Source: Rhexocercosporidium sp. MPI-PUGE-AT-0058
Taxonomy: Eukaryota; Ascomycota; Leotiomycetes; Helotiales
DNA: 64,000 nt
Assembly: GCA_020746875.1 (NCBI GenBank)
Contig: JAGTJL010000017.1
Location: forward strand, 1,674,001-1,738,000
Direction: 5' to 3'
The notes beneath the pieces are model-generated. The model was not told where the DNA came from and made no database searches. It worked only from the letters and a program-made list of their open reading frames with translations. Position 1 is the stretch's first letter, and each line of letters opens with the position of its first letter. The translations under genes were made by a program, and so were the position numbers. Shown here piece after piece: positions 46,650 through 59,650 of this stretch.

Positions 46650-46866
46650 TGTGAAAGTTATAATAAATAAAAAAGGAAGCACGGCGTAAAGTATTAGGCA
46701 AAGAGCTTAATAACTTTAAGGAATTAAGATTTAAAGTAGAAAAGTATTTAAATCTTTTAATTTTATATAAGAGAAAGGCCTCTTATACGAACTTTTAAAA
46801 GTTATATGCCTAATTCCTTAAATAACGCCTTAGGCATCATTTCCTGGCTAGAATCGCCACTTTACA
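46650..46866 (-). repeat. 5' LTR of copy 1
   Basis: 217 bp, ends TG...CA intact on this copy (plus-strand view TGTGAAAG...TTTACA). Matches 35322-35537 directly and 52994-53210 inverted. Confidence 0.85.
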
Positions 46867-47339
46867 ATAAGAGGAGCCGGGAAATTTCAATAACTACTTA
46901 TCGACTCTAACTTAAATTACTTAATTTATATTTTTTAATTATACTTGTTTTTAAGAGTAAAATAATAAAAATCAAATCTTTGTCTTTTTTATTAAGATTT
47001 ATAAGAAATTCTTTTAATAGTTAGCCGAGATATCGTTTAAGTATATTCTATAATAAAGATTATACTTATTTAAGGTTAAAAAAGCTGTAATTACTAAGTA
47101 TTAAGCCCGGTAGTCTTTAAATAAATAAATAATAAAATATCACAGGGTGGAATTACAAATATCGCAGATCTTTAATTTAATAACTTCTAAATATTAACGG
47201 GCTTATGCCTTATTTTATAATAAGCTCTTATTTTAAGTAAAAGATTTAACTCTTATAAAATCGTAGCGACTAAAGGACAATTTAAATCTGAAAGATTTTA
47301 AAAGCTCGTAACTTTTGTATTTTAATAATACCGAATTCG
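46867..47339. other. AT-rich spacer, unassigned
   Basis: RIPed. May include the upstream part of the recombinase/helicase ORF, whose start I could not place. Confidence 0.4.
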
Positions 47340-50010
47340 TAAAAAGTGCTAAGCTCGCTTTCTTCTGGCGGATTTAAGGTAATACTAAGCTTTAGGCCAT
47401 ATTCTTAACGAAAGCTAAGGATAAGAGTATAATCTTATATCTTAAAGTTATGGATATTTACGAGTCATACGCTTAAGAGTTCTTATAATTATTATTAATA
47501 TTATATTATATCCTCGGCGGCCTATTATTGCGAGCGTCTAAGTTACTCTTAATAATATAATATAATAATACTCGATAATACTACTTATTTATTTAAGAAA
47601 AGCTATTAATAATTTATATTTAATATTATAAAAGTTAATAATAATTTAAAGCGTATAAAGATAATATTCGCTTTATCCTAAAGGCGATTAATGATTTATT
47701 ACTTCTGTATATTATATTTATTTTACTTTTAAAGCAACTGTTTCTCCGATAATAAAAGCCCGGTGCACTCATCTCTTTATACTTTTAAATGAAATTAGAC
47801 GAGACGATATAAGTTAATAAGACACTTTCGGCTTACTTACGTAAGGCGTGTACCCGAGTAAAAGTGCTTTATTTATATACTTTTAATTAGTAGCAGTTTA
47901 TAGCATCGATTATTAAAAAGAAGTTTTCTATTAAAGAACGCACGAACTTTAATCTTAAGAAAAGCGTCGGAGAAGATATTAAGAACGAGTTAGATTTTAT
48001 TATTTTAATTAAATAAAGCAATTATAATTATTATATTTTTAATTATATATATACTAGTATTATTACGCTTATTATAAGTGCTTTACTACATTAGAATTAT
48101 TAAGTATTTAAGAGCTGGCGTACGTTATTCCGGTTCGATTATATTCTTTAAAAGAAGAGATTACGAGGCGCTTTAAAGACGCTATTATTACGAATGCTTA
48201 ATGCTTTTAAGCGTAGTCAGCTTCGCCGGAGGAGGGCTTATTCTGAGGCTAATTTATTAACAGTAATACGGAAGTTATATTATAAACCGGACTTATAATT
48301 CCGGGTTCTCGGTCAGCGAAATAGCGTTCTTGCCATTATAAGTCCTTATTTAGCCGAGTAAGTGATTTTAATAATAAGAACCGGCTCGGGCAAAACGATA
48401 ATTATTATAATTAGTATTATTATTGCAAATGCTAGGATTATTATCTTAATTCTGTTAATAGTTGCTTTATAAAGTGATATATTAAGACGCTTTCACGAAG
48501 TAAGCATCCGGCTATTAATTTAAACGGTAGATTATAAGTAATTGACTTTATTAGTTATTGTATTAGCCGAAGCAGCGTGTACTTAAAGCTTCTTTGAATA
48601 TTATTATATCTAAGTTAATAAGTAAAAACTCGATTATATTATCATCGATAAGAGTTATTTTATTATTACTGTTAATGATTACCGGTTATGCATGGCCTAA
48701 CTGAGCTAGTACGTCCGGTAAGTTAGGACGCAGACGGTCTGGCTAATAGCAACCTTATCTCTTATGATATAAAAAGAATTTATCGAGTATAATAAGCTAG
48801 TAAAGCTTAAGGTCATCCGGGAATCGATTAATCGGCCGAATATTAAGTATATAGTCAGCTTTAAGACTAGACTTAGGCTTTTAATTAAAAGAGCTGCCGA
48901 TTTAATATAAATATACTAGCTTTAGCAAGAGATCTTTAATTATTCCCGCGATAAGATTATTATTTATTATTAAACGCGGGAGGAAGTAGCTTAGCTTACG
49001 GATATTTTCACGTGTCCTTCGTATACGTTAAAGTCGGGAACCGAAGAAAAGAAAGCTATAATTATTTTTAAGTAACTTAATAATAAAGATTAGTCGGTTA
49101 TTATAATTATATTTACTCTTAAAATTAGGTTTAATTACCCTTACGTACGGTAAGTAATCTATGTCGATGCGCTTAATAAGGCTACTTCTTTTTCTTAAGA
49201 ATCTGGCAAAATAAGCCGGGACGGCGGTAAAGCTTCTTTTATTATTTTATTAAGTATTATATAAAAATTACAAGTCGACGAAGGCCTGATTCTAGATAAG
49301 GAAGTTATATAGTTATACTTGACTTAATAGCACTGCTCCCGAGGCGTCTTAAGTCAATTTTTAAACGCTTTGTTTAATTAGCGGTAATATATATTAAGGG
49401 AAGAGCTTTATCAGGTCTGTGGCGAGCTTTATAAAGAAGCGCGGCTAATTAATATTATATTTACTTTATCGCGAAAGGTAGAAATGAAATTCATTAAGCT
49501 AAAAAAGGTCTTACGGTAAGATTATATCCGAGATTAAGTCCTTAATAATTACAAGAAAGATCTCGAGGTTATATAAGGCAATTATTTTTATTATTAAATC
49601 GAGGGCCGTAAGTTCGATTATATATTAAGTAAATGCTTACGGCGGTTCCGCTAAATCCGTATTAAGCAAAGAGCATATTATATACGGGAAAAAGAGGACA
49701 AGGAGTGGATCGAGCGGTATATAATATATTAATAATATTATTAATTACAGGATATCTGTCGCGTAGCAAATTCAGATTATAAGGAAACCGAGTGCCGCTT
49801 CCCTAACATAATAATGCCGCTCTATTATAAAATATATTACCGACTTAGAAGTGAGGAGTAGCTCCGGAAGCACTTCTAGCGCTTTTTTTAAAGCGAGCTC
49901 GAATATATACTATAGCTTAAAGAGACGGCATTACTTGAGGGGAACGAGTGTATTTAAGCTAATTATGTAATTGCGATTATATTACAAGAGTTAAGGTAAA
50001 GAGGAGATAA
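47340..50010 (+). pseudogene. RIP-killed recombinase-like / RecQ helicase ORF
   Basis: One frame stays aligned, without frameshift, at every checkpoint from 47363 to 49196; only stops (mostly TAA/TAG from CAA/CAG/TGG) interrupt it. Around 47516 it reads LGGLLLRASKLL, close to the GG-x-P-x-R-x-x-E-L-L block of a fungal domain that resembles the first active-site Arg region of tyrosine recombinases. Helicase motifs follow: RTGSGKT (Walker A, 48377-48397), DKSYF where RecQ has DE-x-H (48647), RPNIKY, IIYY-TREEVA, and ESGKISRDGG (motif VI, about 49199, from ESGRAGRDGG), then HCSRGV and a Cys-containing tail. This is the architecture of telomere-linked or repeat-associated fungal RecQ helicases. 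Non-functional. The start is unknown and may be further left. Confidence 0.75.
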
Positions 50011-50099
50011 GTTCTAATAATAATATAATTTAAATAATTAATATAAAATATAATATTTAATACTTAAAAAAGAATTATAATATATATAAATTAATCATG

Positions 50100-50950
50100 C
50101 CTTTTTTAATTTAATTTAAAACGAAATACCGAACTCTTCTTAAAAACGTTATTAATCTCCCGAGTTAAAGAATTATTCTTATATTTTATAAGCTTAGAGC
50201 GAGCTATAAGGTTAAGCCTTCTGAATTATACTACTAAAAAGGGAATTTTATTATTACTCGATTCGAGTCGAAGACGGTCGGCTTAAATAATTTATATAAA
50301 TAATACTTCTTCTTTAATTAAAATATTAATTTCCCGCTCGACTTAAAATAAGCCTTTTATTTTAGCGTATATTTTATTAAAAAATTATATATTTTTTGTA
50401 TTAAAAGTATTATTATCTTTTATAAAAGTTCCGGCCTTCCGCCTTAAATGCTTAAGTAAAGCCGCCAGAAACTTTATAATCATTTGCCGCTTTATAATAA
50501 TTTTCTTTTATATATAAGCTCGATTAATTTCTTTAAAAGCTCAGAGAAATTATTAAGATTAAGATTTAAAAGCATTTTTTATAATATATTTAAAGTTATT
50601 AAATATTTTCTTTAAGTTTTAAAAAATATAATAATATTACTTAAAGTCGAACGTTCGGTATTCTTTTATAACTTTTTTAATTAATTCTTAATAAGTATTA
50701 TTAAGGAAGTCGAGGAGCTATTTAATGTTTTAATTTACTTCGAGAGTATAATAGTTTATAACGTATTATTTCTTTTCGGCGTTATTTATAATGCCTCGAG
50801 CCGTAAAGAGCTGCTTTAAGGTCTTAAAGAACTTAATAGTATTATTTTTATTAAAGTATAAGTAGCTAAAAGTGCCTAGGATTAGTATAGCTTAAGTTAT
50901 TATAAAATAAAAAGGTCTTTTAATAAAGTCTGTAATAAGTCGTGCGGCCT
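50100..50950 (-). pseudogene. Relic of a retrotransposon gag
   Basis: Minus-strand reading with many stops gives GTFSYLYFNKNNTIKFFKTL, then ARGI-NNAEKK, and later ELIKKVIKEYRTFDFK, the pattern of a fungal Ty3-type gag (approximately FxG-NI-x-FLK...GI...R-Y...E-W...L...L-x-KEY-D-D). It resembles the gag of copy 2 in pattern but is not part of that element (outside its LTR). Probably a third, fragmentary element, possibly continuing to about 51600. Confidence 0.5.
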
Positions 50951-52993
50951 AAGATATAAGCTATTAAGACGTTATATTATTAAAAGTAAGTTTATAATAA
51001 TAATTATTTAAAGCCTCGTTTATTTTATATAATATAAAGGTTTTAATAAGTCTGTATTATTTTAGCGTAAGTCGTATTAATTGAAAAGCCTAAGCGGAAG
51101 TAGCTTAAGTCTAAAGCGGTGCTATATAGCCTGTATTAACGAGGTTAAGTCCCCCCTGCTTCGGAGGCAAATATAATATAGATTGAAGGTGTATAAATTA
51201 AGTAAGTGTTATATAAGCCGGTAAAGCTTAAGGGGCGGCCTAAGCTTTTATACTAGAGCTTTTTGAATAGCTACTGCCTTAGTTATAATTAAATATGTCT
51301 TGTCATAAGTTGTTATCGCCGCCTTTATTTTTTTATTTTTTTTTATTAATAATTAAAGTATTATTTATAGGTGTTCTTAGTAATTGCAATAAAGTAAAAC
51401 TAGTAATTCCAGTAATATTAGGCTCTATTAGAAGTCTAATAGGCATAAAAGTAAAAGAGCTTGCAGAGCCTGTAAAGCCAGTCTCAATAATAGAATAGTC
51501 TATAATCGGAGTCGCAGAGCTTCCTCGAGTTGTGGAGAAGTTGTTAGTAAGTCGTTCAGGCTCTTTACTTTTTGAGTTGCCGTTAAAGGCGTTGTTTTTA
51601 ATATCGTTTTTAAATATAATTAATTTTTCTTAATGAAATTAGTGATTTATTAAAGAGTAAATGCGTTTAATATTATTAGTAAAAAAATAAAAGATATAAT
51701 ATATTATATTAAAGAAAGAAGAATATATGAGCTTAAGAAAATAAAGGAAATATATAAGTAAAATATTAAGTTAAAGAGCTTATAGCTTTAAGCTTTTCCT
51801 AAAGTAATAGAGCCCGAAAGACGCCGAAGTCTAAGCCTTTTGTTTTTATAATAAACGAACGTATAAGCTTAAGCGAAGTAAATAAATCTCGTTAAATACT
51901 AAAGCTTTATTATTATTAAAATTAATTTCGGCGTAATATAATTTAAGATTAAAACTAATTAAAAAAAGATAAAATAAAACTTCGTATACTTTTTTATTAA
52001 GCTCCGTCTCGTTAACTTAAAGTAAGCCCTTAGCGGAAAAAGAAGAAGAAAAGAGTAATAAATACGCCTATTAAAAGTGCGATTAACGTTAAAATTTGTC
52101 GGATTTATTTTAAATAATTTATTTTTTATTTTCTCAAGTATCGAATATGTTTTAATATTAATTAAGGCGTTTTCAATAGCGTAATCCGGCTATTTTTAAT
52201 CCGACTTTTTTAATATTAATATTTTATATATTAAAATTAATATTTTTAATAATTTAAGTACTCTTATATTAAAAGTAAGTAGTTTCCCTTTAGACTTCTT
52301 ATACTTTTCGTTATATTATAAAAGACTGTCGAGGTATCGTATCTAGTTCTACTTTAAAAGCTAAGAGATCTTTAAGTAAATAAGTCTATATTAGTTCGAG
52401 TACTTATCGGTTTCGGTCTTTATAATTAATATAAAAGGCCTCTAAGCTTCTTTACGTACCTTATTCTAGCTTTTTTACTTACTCCTTGCGTCGATTACCA
52501 AAATATATAAAAGGGAAAATATTAAGTATATAATAAGAAAGTAATAAAATAAGTGCCGGAAGGTAAACGTAAGAAATACTTATTTAACGAATACTAAAGA
52601 TATTATATATTTAAAAAGTATAATTTATTAAAAGAAGAGAAAAATATAATTTAAATAAGAAAGAAAAGTTATAATAATAAAAATCGTTATTATCCTTAAA
52701 GGATGTTGCCTTAGAAGCTCTCTTAAATACAGCAAGATACAGCTCAATCACGTGACGAATGGACCTCTGAGGTCAACCCCACCACAATATATTTAAGTAA
52801 TACTTCTTTTATAAGAATACTTTTGCCTTATAGTTTTCTAGAATATAATCGTACGGCAGAGTACTATCTTCTAAAGTAGTTTACTTCGCAAAATCGATAA
52901 ACGTACGATCTTTATTATAGAATTATATATTAATAGCTTAAGATTAAAAATGCTCCCAGTCCTTATAAGCTGTAATTAAGTCACCGATTATAT
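50951..52993. other. AT-rich DNA with two less-mutated islands
   Basis: RIPed sequence with islands that keep CpA: about 51290-51600 (minus strand open for a Thr/Ser/Ile-rich peptide, possibly the N-terminus of the gag relic) and about 52690-52790 (CACGTGAC and the inverted pair GACCTC/GAGGTC at 52762-52774). No gene called. Confidence 0.45.
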
Positions 52994-53210
52994 TGTAAAG
53001 TAGCGATTCTAGTCAGGAAATAATGCTTAAGGCGTTATTTAAGGAATTAGGTATATAACTTTTAAAAGTTCGTATAAAAGGCTTTTCTCTTATATAAAAT
53101 TAGAAGATTTAAATACTTTTTTATCTTAAATCTTAATTTCTTAGAATTATTAGGCTCTTTGCCTAATGCTTTACGTCGTGCTTCTTTCTTTATTTATTAT
53201 AACTTTTATA
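52994..53210 (+). repeat. 5' LTR of copy 2
   Basis: 217 bp; inverted match to 46650-46866. Outer end TGTAAAG; inner end TATA, from CA by RIP. Confidence 0.85.
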
Positions 53211-56010
53211 TTAATAATTAACGTAAGGAGAAAATCGTATAAATTCGTTTTTATACGACTTATACAGAAGTATTTCGATTCGTAATTAAGATTATTTATT
53301 AAAATCAGAAATTTATAATTTTTTATTCTTTAAATTAAATACCTTTTTTTTCTTTTAGAAAGACCTGACGATTAATAATAATATAAGAATTAAACTTAAA
53401 TTAAGATAGCTTATTTCGGTAACTTACTAATAGAGCTTAAACGGCCGAACTTAATTCCTTAAAAAGACGCCGGAAATTATAAATTATAAATAAGAGAATT
53501 AAAAGAAATATTATTAGTTTTATATTTTAAACTAAAGCGTCTTTTAATAGTTCGGAATATAAAAAGTAGATTTTAACTTAAATTGAAATCGCTAAGTAAT
53601 CCGAACTCTTGGTTTTAAGGTTCTTATTAATATTAATTTTAATTTGCAATATTCTATTAAAATAGACTAGATATATATTAACTGAAATTAATTAAGGGAT
53701 TAGTAAATGTATTAGACCGGGATTAGTAAGCCGGGATTAGAAGTTAATAAAGAATAAAAACCTATGAATATTATTAATATTTAATAATAAAAATAATTAA
53801 TATATATTTTTATTATTCACGGAATTTCCTGAGTTCCTAAACTCTGATCGAATTGAATTAAATATTAAAATAAAGCCGGAAATCTTTTAAACTCGATTAC
53901 CCTTATCTTTCTTAGACTTATTAGATACTCTAGTTAGTAGTTCTATAAAACCCTTAAACCTGAGTCTCGAAAACTCGGAAATTATATCGGGAACTGAAGG
54001 GAACTTACGAGATATGATTATTAGCGATATTAATTACTTCTTTTAAGGGATTATACCCTTCCCCGAGTTAATAAGTATACTTCTCTTCTTAAGAGTAAAT
54101 ATCTCGGATTTTCTAAAATAATACGTAAAGATTAATATAAATTACAGAATATTAAAAAATAATTAAATTATTTATTTATTTCGATATTACGATAACTTCT
54201 GACGGGATATTATTAAGACTCTCTCGGAATAAAAGAATAAAGAAGAATAAGAAGTATTAGCGAAAGTATTAAAGTCGGAATTTAAAGAATATAATTAATA
54301 ATAAATCTAAAAGTCGATGAACTTTCTCCGAGAATTTATTATAATTTAACGTACCGCTGCAGATTTTAAAAATTATTACCGACTTTATTCTTAAGTCTTA
54401 AAGGCTTTTATATATCGGAAAATCCTTAGTAAAGTCGATTAAAGCAGACTTTTTCTCTTAGAATTACCGGCTTTCTCTCGAAATAAAATTATTAAATAAC
54501 TCAAGATTAATAACTCTAAATTAAAATCTTATAAAAAGAAGTATTTCAAATTCATAAAATACGTTCTTAAGATAGTTAAAAGTAAATAAATAATAAAAGT
54601 TTTTTAGTAAGAGAAATAGCTAATAACGTTATATATAAAGGAAATTTAAGATTTAATAAAAGAATATACTTAACTTTTAATAATTATTAAAGTAGTAAAA
54701 AAAGCACCCGTTATATTGCTTTTCTTGGAAAAAGTTAAAGTGAATATTAATAAAATAAAAGCTTTAGTTATAAAAATAATTAATTTAAAAATAAATCTTA
54801 TTTATTTTAAGTTAGATTAATTTTTAAATACGAAGCTTTATATTCTAGAGTTTAGTTTTAAGAGTCGGATTTTACTTTAATATATTTAATATAGGTTCAC
54901 TAGTCCCGGGTACTCTTAGCAGGATAGTAAAAGCGGAATAGTAGATTTGGGCGGAAACGTTAATATTAATATAATAAGGTACGGGAATGGAGTATATAAC
55001 TTCTGTAATAACCAGTTTAAAAGCCTATTATATAAGTTTAGAAATTAATATCCTTTCTTTTATTACTTTATTAATAATAACGTCTGCTATATTAATAAGT
55101 ATAGGAAAATCTATATTAAATTATATTAAGAAAATACTTAATTAATTTAAAAAAAGTCAGGATAATCTTAAGTTATAACGATTTAATAAAAAACTAATAG
55201 TACGGAATATAATAAGAATTTAAAAGCACGTAAATCTAATTACTTAGTTTATATTATTAAAAAACGACCGGAAGAGGTAGATTTAGCTTTAGAGAATCGG
55301 TTAAGTAATCCTCTTAACGTAAATATTATATAAAAGGGAAGATAAATTAGTCTTAAAGCCTTATTAATATTAATTAATATAACTAGAACTAAAAAGAAAC
55401 TAATAAATATAAAGAAACTATACTTTATACCTTCGGTAAGAAAACGGGATTATAAAATACTTTTGAATAAAATAAATAAAAAATTAAAAAGAATTAGCGA
55501 AATTAACGAAAATAATAAAATAAAAAATAATCTTATTAATCTTAAAGTTGAAATTATAATTAAACGCTTAATTAAAAGAAAAAAATTAATTAAAGTTTTA
55601 AAAAAAGAAAAATAAATAGATTAATATATTTCGGTCGTAGCTTAAAAGTAAATAATAGAAAATATTATAAATTAAAACTTAAACTTTAAATTAAGAAACT
55701 TATACGGATTATAATCGCGCTAAGATCGAATAATAAATCGCCAAATCTTAATCGTCCTTACTAAAAGAGAATATAAGGTCGAGATTATACTTATAAATAG
55801 CGAAAAGGCGTCTTAATCGAACTCAGAATTAAATAAGCTTTTTATTAAAATAATTAATTTCGCGAAATTACTTAAAAAGTCCTCTAAAGAAGGAAAGGTT
55901 TTAGTTAACGCAATCGCTAAACGAACTAAAATTATTTGTAATTGCCTAAAAATAGCTATATAAATACCGAAATTATAAATTATAATAATAAGACGAATTA
56001 AAAGTAGAGC

Positions 56011-56040
56011 TATAATCGACTACGGAGCGGAAGTTAATAT
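56011..56040 (+). pseudogene. Aspartic protease active site of copy 2
   Basis: Reads IIDYGAEVNIINRA; TAC (Tyr) is a G-to-A change from TGC (Cys) judged from copy 1. Confidence 0.7.
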
Positions 56041-57502
56041 AATAAATCGAGCTATAGCGGAGGAAGCAAGACTTTTAATTTTAAATTATAAAGCTTTAAC
56101 GTTTATTATTATTACTGAAGACAAATTCATATTCGCGAGTTATATTTAGAATATAATAATAAATATTAAAGGAATTAAAAATTATATTAATTTTATAATT
56201 ATTAATAACGTAAGCTACGATATTTTATTAAGTATATTATTTATTTTAAAAAGTCGTATAAGTTTCGATTACCTTAAGAATAGAATTATATAAGTAACTT
56301 TTTTAAATGTAAAAAGAATAGCGACTGAGAGAGTTATAATTATTAAAGATAAAGCGAAATATAAAAACGAAACGGAAAACGTTTAACTAGTATTTGCATT
56401 AGGGAAAATGCTAATTTTTAAAAGAGCCTAAATGATTTGAATTTAAAGGACTTTATTAATAATCCGGGATTACTAATTAAAAGTAGGATTTTAAGAGATT
56501 TTATAAGCGTTTTAAATCTTTAATTATTATTAAAAAAGGCAAGGACAGAAGGAAAAGAATATAAGACTTTTAATTTTAAATTAAGAGTCAAATATTAATT
56601 AAAACTAAAGATTTTCGTATTTTAATTAAACGAAAATAAAAAAGACTTCTTTTTTATATTTAATAATTACTTACTTAAAGCCTTATTATTAAAGTCGGTA
56701 AAAATTAATATATTATATAAAAGAAAAGCCGATAAAATAAAATTAATTAATTTAAGGAAAATAAATAAGAATATACTTAAAGGAATTAATAATTAATTTA
56801 AAGAAAACAAAAAAGCAAGGCTACCTTACTCGGGAGGCAAATTTAATAGCTTTATTACTAAAAGGTTCTTTGAGCTAGCGATAAGAAATAAATTAATAAA
56901 AAAATAATTTAAATAATTAATTATTAAAAGACAAATCTTAAAATAAAAACGAAAATTCTTTTACGAAACGCTTTTAAATCGGGAAGCAGTATTAGCTTTT
57001 AATTAAACTTATTTAAAAAAAATTAAAAAGGAAGTTTTATTACTTCTAGAAATTAAGATAATACCGCATAAAGCGTGGTAAGAAAAATCTTTTTTTATAT
57101 TAAAAGCTTTATAGGATAAGGTTATCTCGATGTTAAAAAAGAGATTAAAGTAAAGAATCCTAAAATAATATTATAAATTATATAAAAACAAATAGTTTCT
57201 TATAATTAAGAAAGAAAAAGAATTATATCGATTTATTACGGCTGTAATAAAAATAAATAGAATTATAATATAAGATATAAATATTTTATTAAATATTAAT
57301 TAGTTTTTAACTGAATTTACTGGATTAACTATAGTATTACTAATAGATTTCTTCTCAAAGTATAACCAGTTCTTATTACACGCTCGATTAAAGGATATAA
57401 TAGCGATTTATACCTTAATTAGCTTATTCTAGATAACGAGACTTTCTTAAAGAATAACTAACTTAATTGCTTAATTCGTACGGGTAATTTATAAAATTCT
57501 TT

Positions 57503-58390
57503 TGAATTATATTCCTTATGTGGCTCTACCTTATATGGATAATATAGGAGTCAAAGGTTCCACGTCGTTTTATAATAATGAAGAGGTATTACCAGGAATC
57601 CGGAGATTTATTATAGAATATATTTAAAACTTGGATAAGGTGTTAATACGCTTCGAGAGAGCAAGGGCGACTATTGGACCGAAGTCCTAATATTACTTAC
57701 CCGGGTTAAAAATTGTAGGATACGTCACGGACAGTGAAGGGCGGCACTTAAAGATATTGAAAATTTCGAAAATTTGCGAATAGAAGTAATGTGAGAGCGT
57801 GATTAAAGTAAAGGCGTTTATTAAAGTTATAATATACTACCGCCTTTAAATTAAGAACTTCTTTATTATTACGGCACCGATTTACGCTATAATGAAAAAA
57901 GGAGTTAAGTTTATTTAGTTAAAACCCTAGAAAAAAGCTATATAATTTTTGAAAAATGCGCTTTTTAGTACACTTGCCTTAATCAAGATTAATTACGGAC
58001 TCGAAGGAGGCAAAATCATCCTGATAACGGACGCTAGTAAGATAAGCTGGGGAGCGATCTTTTAATAGCTGGATAAAGACAAGAAAAAGCACCCTGCGCG
58101 ATTCGAGAGTGGACTGTGGACGAAAGCCGAGAGTTAATACGATGCCACAAAGAGGGAGTGCCGAGGGGCTCTTAAAGCAATGAAGAAAATGCGAAGTGAG
58201 CTTTACGGGGTATATTTTATTCTTGAAACCGACGCTAAAGTTTTTGTGGAATAACTTAATAATGCAGCGAGCGATTTACTCAGGGCGCTGTTAATAAACT
58301 AGATTACTTGAATGCGACTGATAAACTTTAAGGTTAAATATATCTTTAAGAATAAAAATACGGCGGCGAATAGATTATTTAGATAGGGAA
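57503..58390 (+). pseudogene. RT end and RNase H, weakly RIPed island
   Basis: Reads almost continuously as the Ty3/gypsy segment: LPYMDNIGVKG, EEVLPGIRRFIIE, GLKIVGYVTDSEGRH, TDASKISWGAI, ARFESGLWTKAES, ATKRECRGALKAMKK, LETDAKVFVE. GC is roughly 35-50% by eye, against 12-28% on either side. The part 57503-58244 is exactly what copy 1 lacks. The second Asp of the YMDD box is Asn (TGAT to TAAT, a RIP-type change). Confidence 0.8.
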
Positions 58391-58699
58391 GAGAATATCT
58401 TTTAGATATTATAAAATAACGAGAGTAAGATATTGACGAATAGATTATAACCGAATTAAGAATAATTATAATATTTAAGATAATAATAAAGCGATTAATA
58501 AGCCTGGATTATAACTCTTAAAAGTGAATTCTTAATAATATTTACTCTAACGACTCAGAAGAGATCGCCTGCTTTTTAATAAACTTTAAACGCCCGGCTA
58601 TAATTAAATTAAATGATTTTAAACGCTTTAAGAATAGAGCTTTTTAATATTTCGTTTGTAATTATAATTTATATAAAAGAATTAATAATATATACTTAA

Positions 58700-59650
58700 T
58701 AAGGCTTATAATAAATAATAAGGCTAAGCGGCATTAAGTCATCTTTAAATGCTATAAAAAAGGCGGATATCGAGGGGAAGAAATAATATATTATTGCCTT
58801 ATTAAATATTTTTTTTAATAAGGTTTATTTAAAGATTATAAGGCTTTTTATAAGAGTTGCGTAAGTTATTAAAAACGGAAGGCAAAAAAAAAAGAAAATC
58901 TTTTATATTTTATGTAGCTTATAAGAATGTTTAAGAAAGTAAGCTTAAATATCGTACGAGTTTTAATTATAAATAATAAGAAGAAATGCTTTATTTTTAT
59001 AAAAAAGGATTTATTAAGATAAATCGAAAGAAAAGCTTTAAGCTTAATTATAGTAGAAAAAATAATAAAGTTCTTTTAGAAAGATTTTATTTACTGCTAT
59101 AAATTATTTAGAAAATTAATTATTAATAAAAGACTGGAAAATAAAGGAATCGCTTATGCTTTTATAATTAAGTATAGTATTAAAAGGATTTAAATCTTGG
59201 CGTATAATTCTAAAGGCAACAGAATAGCGGAAAGAGCTTATTAAAATATTTTAAATAGCCTTTTTAAAATAATAAAAGAAGGCTTTTATTATTAAATACG
59301 AAAATTCTCGTATATTTTATTCGCTTTACGAATGTTTATTTATTAGTTAATAAGAGTAATATTATTCTTTTTATTATATAAATAAGAGCTTATATTATTT
59401 TTTGAAAATAGATTCCCGGTCTAGAGAATATTTAATTATAAATAAATTAAGACGAGAAGGGATCTCTTAATAATAAGGTGTTAATAACTGAAATTACGTA
59501 ATAAAGATATTTAAGAAATTATTTTATAAAAGAAACGATATAAAAAAGTAAATAAAATATTTTAAAATAGAATAAAAAATATAAAAAACATACCGATTCA
59601 AGAAGGAAATTTAATTTTAACGTATAATATAAAGCGTATAATCGATTTCT
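58700..59650 (+). pseudogene. Integrase relic of copy 2
   Basis: Stop-ridden frame showing a Cys pair and His region (CYKKGGYRG, CVSYQKRK), then the core with NIVRVLI.NNKKKCFIFIKKDLL, KLIINKRLENKG and AYNSKGNRIAERA (Glu of the DDE triad). Confidence 0.6.

Larger units (their letters stand above)
35322..46866 (-). mobile_element. RIPed large Ty3/gypsy-type element, copy 1
   Basis: 11545 bp between two related LTRs of about 217 bp (5' LTR 46866-46650, 3' LTR 35537-35322; coding strand minus, TGTAAAG...CACA ends). Aligns colinearly with copy 2: copy-2 position x corresponds to about 99860-x up to 57500, and to about 100604-x after 58246. Order on the minus strand: gag about 45820-45210, protease at 43850-43831, RT about 42960-42360, then a deletion of about 745 bp removing the end of RT and RNase H, integrase about 41700-40950, and a long 5-kb stretch after integrase (about 40700-35538). 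All frames are destroyed by CpA-to-TpA changes. No clear target duplication (AATAT against ATAAG). Confidence 0.8.

Noticed and set aside
51295..51498. Plus-strand 67-codon ORF
   Set aside because: Poly-Phe/Ile low-complexity start; the minus strand of the same island is the better coding candidate.
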